64,000 nt of DNA, taken from Bryopsis sp. KO-2023 (lineage: Eukaryota; Chlorophyta; Ulvophyceae; Bryopsidales; Bryopsidaceae). The DNA lies in the NCBI GenBank assembly GCA_030272585.1, contig BSYQ01000011.1, positions 2,666,001 through 2,730,000 of the forward strand, in the 5' to 3' direction. A model generated the notes under the pieces. It saw nothing but the letters and a program-made list of their open reading frames with translations. It searched no databases and was not told the origin of the DNA. Every line of letters begins with the position of its first letter. Position 1 is the stretch's first letter. This document shows positions 63,171 through 64,000 of the stretch, one piece after another. A program made the position numbers and the translations under genes.

Positions 63171-63261
63171 ACAAGTTGCGTAGGGCAAACCGCCCTGTTG
63201 CAACAACATACATGAGTGAATCGGGTCCCAACGTTCGAAGCAAGGCAAAAGCCTCTGAATG
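63171..63261 (-). mobile_element. LINE-H 3'-end fragment
   Basis: Minus-strand stem-loop and preceding 3' UTR up to TTCAGAGGC. It meets the previous tail head-on, giving an inverted LINE-H end pair. Confidence 0.78.
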
Positions 63262-63524
63262 ACCGTGGCCTCCGATTGAAGCCAAACGATCAACTGACGA
63301 GCCGGATGGTCCACAGGAAGAGTCATCATACGATTCCAGAACCGCACCGCGCTCTTGTTGAAATAGTAAAGGATCGGCAGAGCGCCCATCTCCAAATACA
63401 CAACGTTCCGAAGAGTCCTCACGGGCAGCCGCAACACCCGCTTCAGAAAACGAACCTGCAAACCGTTGAACGCATCCTTGTGCGCCCGAGTCAAGAAAAA
63501 GCACCACACCGGCGCCGCATACTG
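63262..63524 (-). pseudogene. LINE-2 ORF2 fragment
   Basis: Encodes YAAPVWCFFLTRAHKDAFNG to VWLQSEATV. It carries GAG where the copy at 56827 has TAG. Confidence 0.82.
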
Positions 63525-64000
63525 AGGTGTTGTGTGCGGGCAACGTGGCTGTTGGGCGTTTGCGTGCGAGGGCGTTTGAGATCGGTTTGAGGGATCCACG
63601 GACTCTGGTGGCTCTCTTCAAGATGTACGTTTTGGGGAAGGTGCAGTATGCTGCGCCGGTTTGGGTGTTCTTTCTGACTCAGCAGCACAAGCGGGAGCTG
63701 AACGATCTGTTGGTGCGTTACTTAAAATCGGTGCTACGTCTTCCGATGAGGGCGCTGAAGAATTTCGTGTATTTGGAGTGTGGTGTTTTGCCGGTCACGT
63801 TTTATTTGTACCGGAACGCGTTGAAGTTTTGGAATCGCCTGATGCAATTGCCGGCGACGCATCCCACGCGGGCGATGCTGTTCTGGTTGCGTGGTCAGCC
63901 GGATTCTCGGCGTTCTTGGTGGGTCCAGTTTCGTGATATGGTGAGACGTTTTGTTCCACAGTTCGATGGGTTTGTGGAGGTGGACGTGGCGACCTGGGCG
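63525..64000 (+). pseudogene. LINE-H ORF2 fragment, runs off the window
   Basis: Encodes VLCAGNVAVGRLRARAFEIGL to FVEVDVATWA, open to the window edge. The 5' side joins LINE-2 at 63524/63525. Confidence 0.83.

Overview
This window looks like nuclear DNA of a eukaryote and is made almost entirely of transposable elements, many of them nested in one another. I found no host gene I can support. Chromodomain Ty3/gypsy elements, split-repeat (PAT/TOC1-type) DIRS-like elements, a hAT remnant and L1-like LINEs with non-poly(A) tails would suit a green-lineage genome such as a charophyte alga. That assignment is an inference and is not proven by any host marker.

Region 1 (1-14951 and 15977-21500) holds three chromovirus-type gypsy elements. 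Element A (+) has the end of gag, an intact pol and an extra 3' ORF. Element B (-) is a pol remnant plus a similar extra ORF. Element C (-) is bounded precisely at 12490-21495 with 171-173 bp LTRs and a 5 bp duplication (TCATA), but most of its integrase is deleted. Each carries, downstream of pol, an ORF with a shared Cys/His cluster that fits a RING-like spacing.

Region 2 (foldback elements). FB1 (14952-15976, inside the pol of C) and FB2 (21775-22787) are nearly identical inverted copies with 13 bp terminal inverted repeats and perfect 8 bp target duplications. Their arms are GATC-dense and their centre holds a divergent pair of tRNA-like genes. FB3 (23552-24417) cuts a hAT transposase remnant. 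A different foldback element (24418-24883) follows and abuts gypsy element D (24884-28214), whose Gag-Pol contains an adenine-methyltransferase-like domain between nucleocapsid and protease.

Region 3 (28215-53398) is dominated by three 4.3 kb split-direct-repeat retroelements. F1 is inserted in a diverged relative (G), F2 is inserted in F1, and F3 is an almost identical copy of F2 inserted in a hairpin-rich retroposon (M). Insertions are precise, without target duplication, and empty sites for F1 and F3 are present in this window. A solo LTR, the 5' end of another LTR element, and a full-length LINE (LINE-H) with ORF1 and ORF2 separated only by an in-frame UAG lie between them.

Region 4 (53399-64000) is a mosaic of two related LINE families (LINE-H and LINE-2) and of M, repeatedly inserted into each other. 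All three end in the same 3' stem-loop followed by a short tandem tail. Many copies are only 52-123 bp, just the stem-loop and tail, flanked by 7-12 bp duplications.
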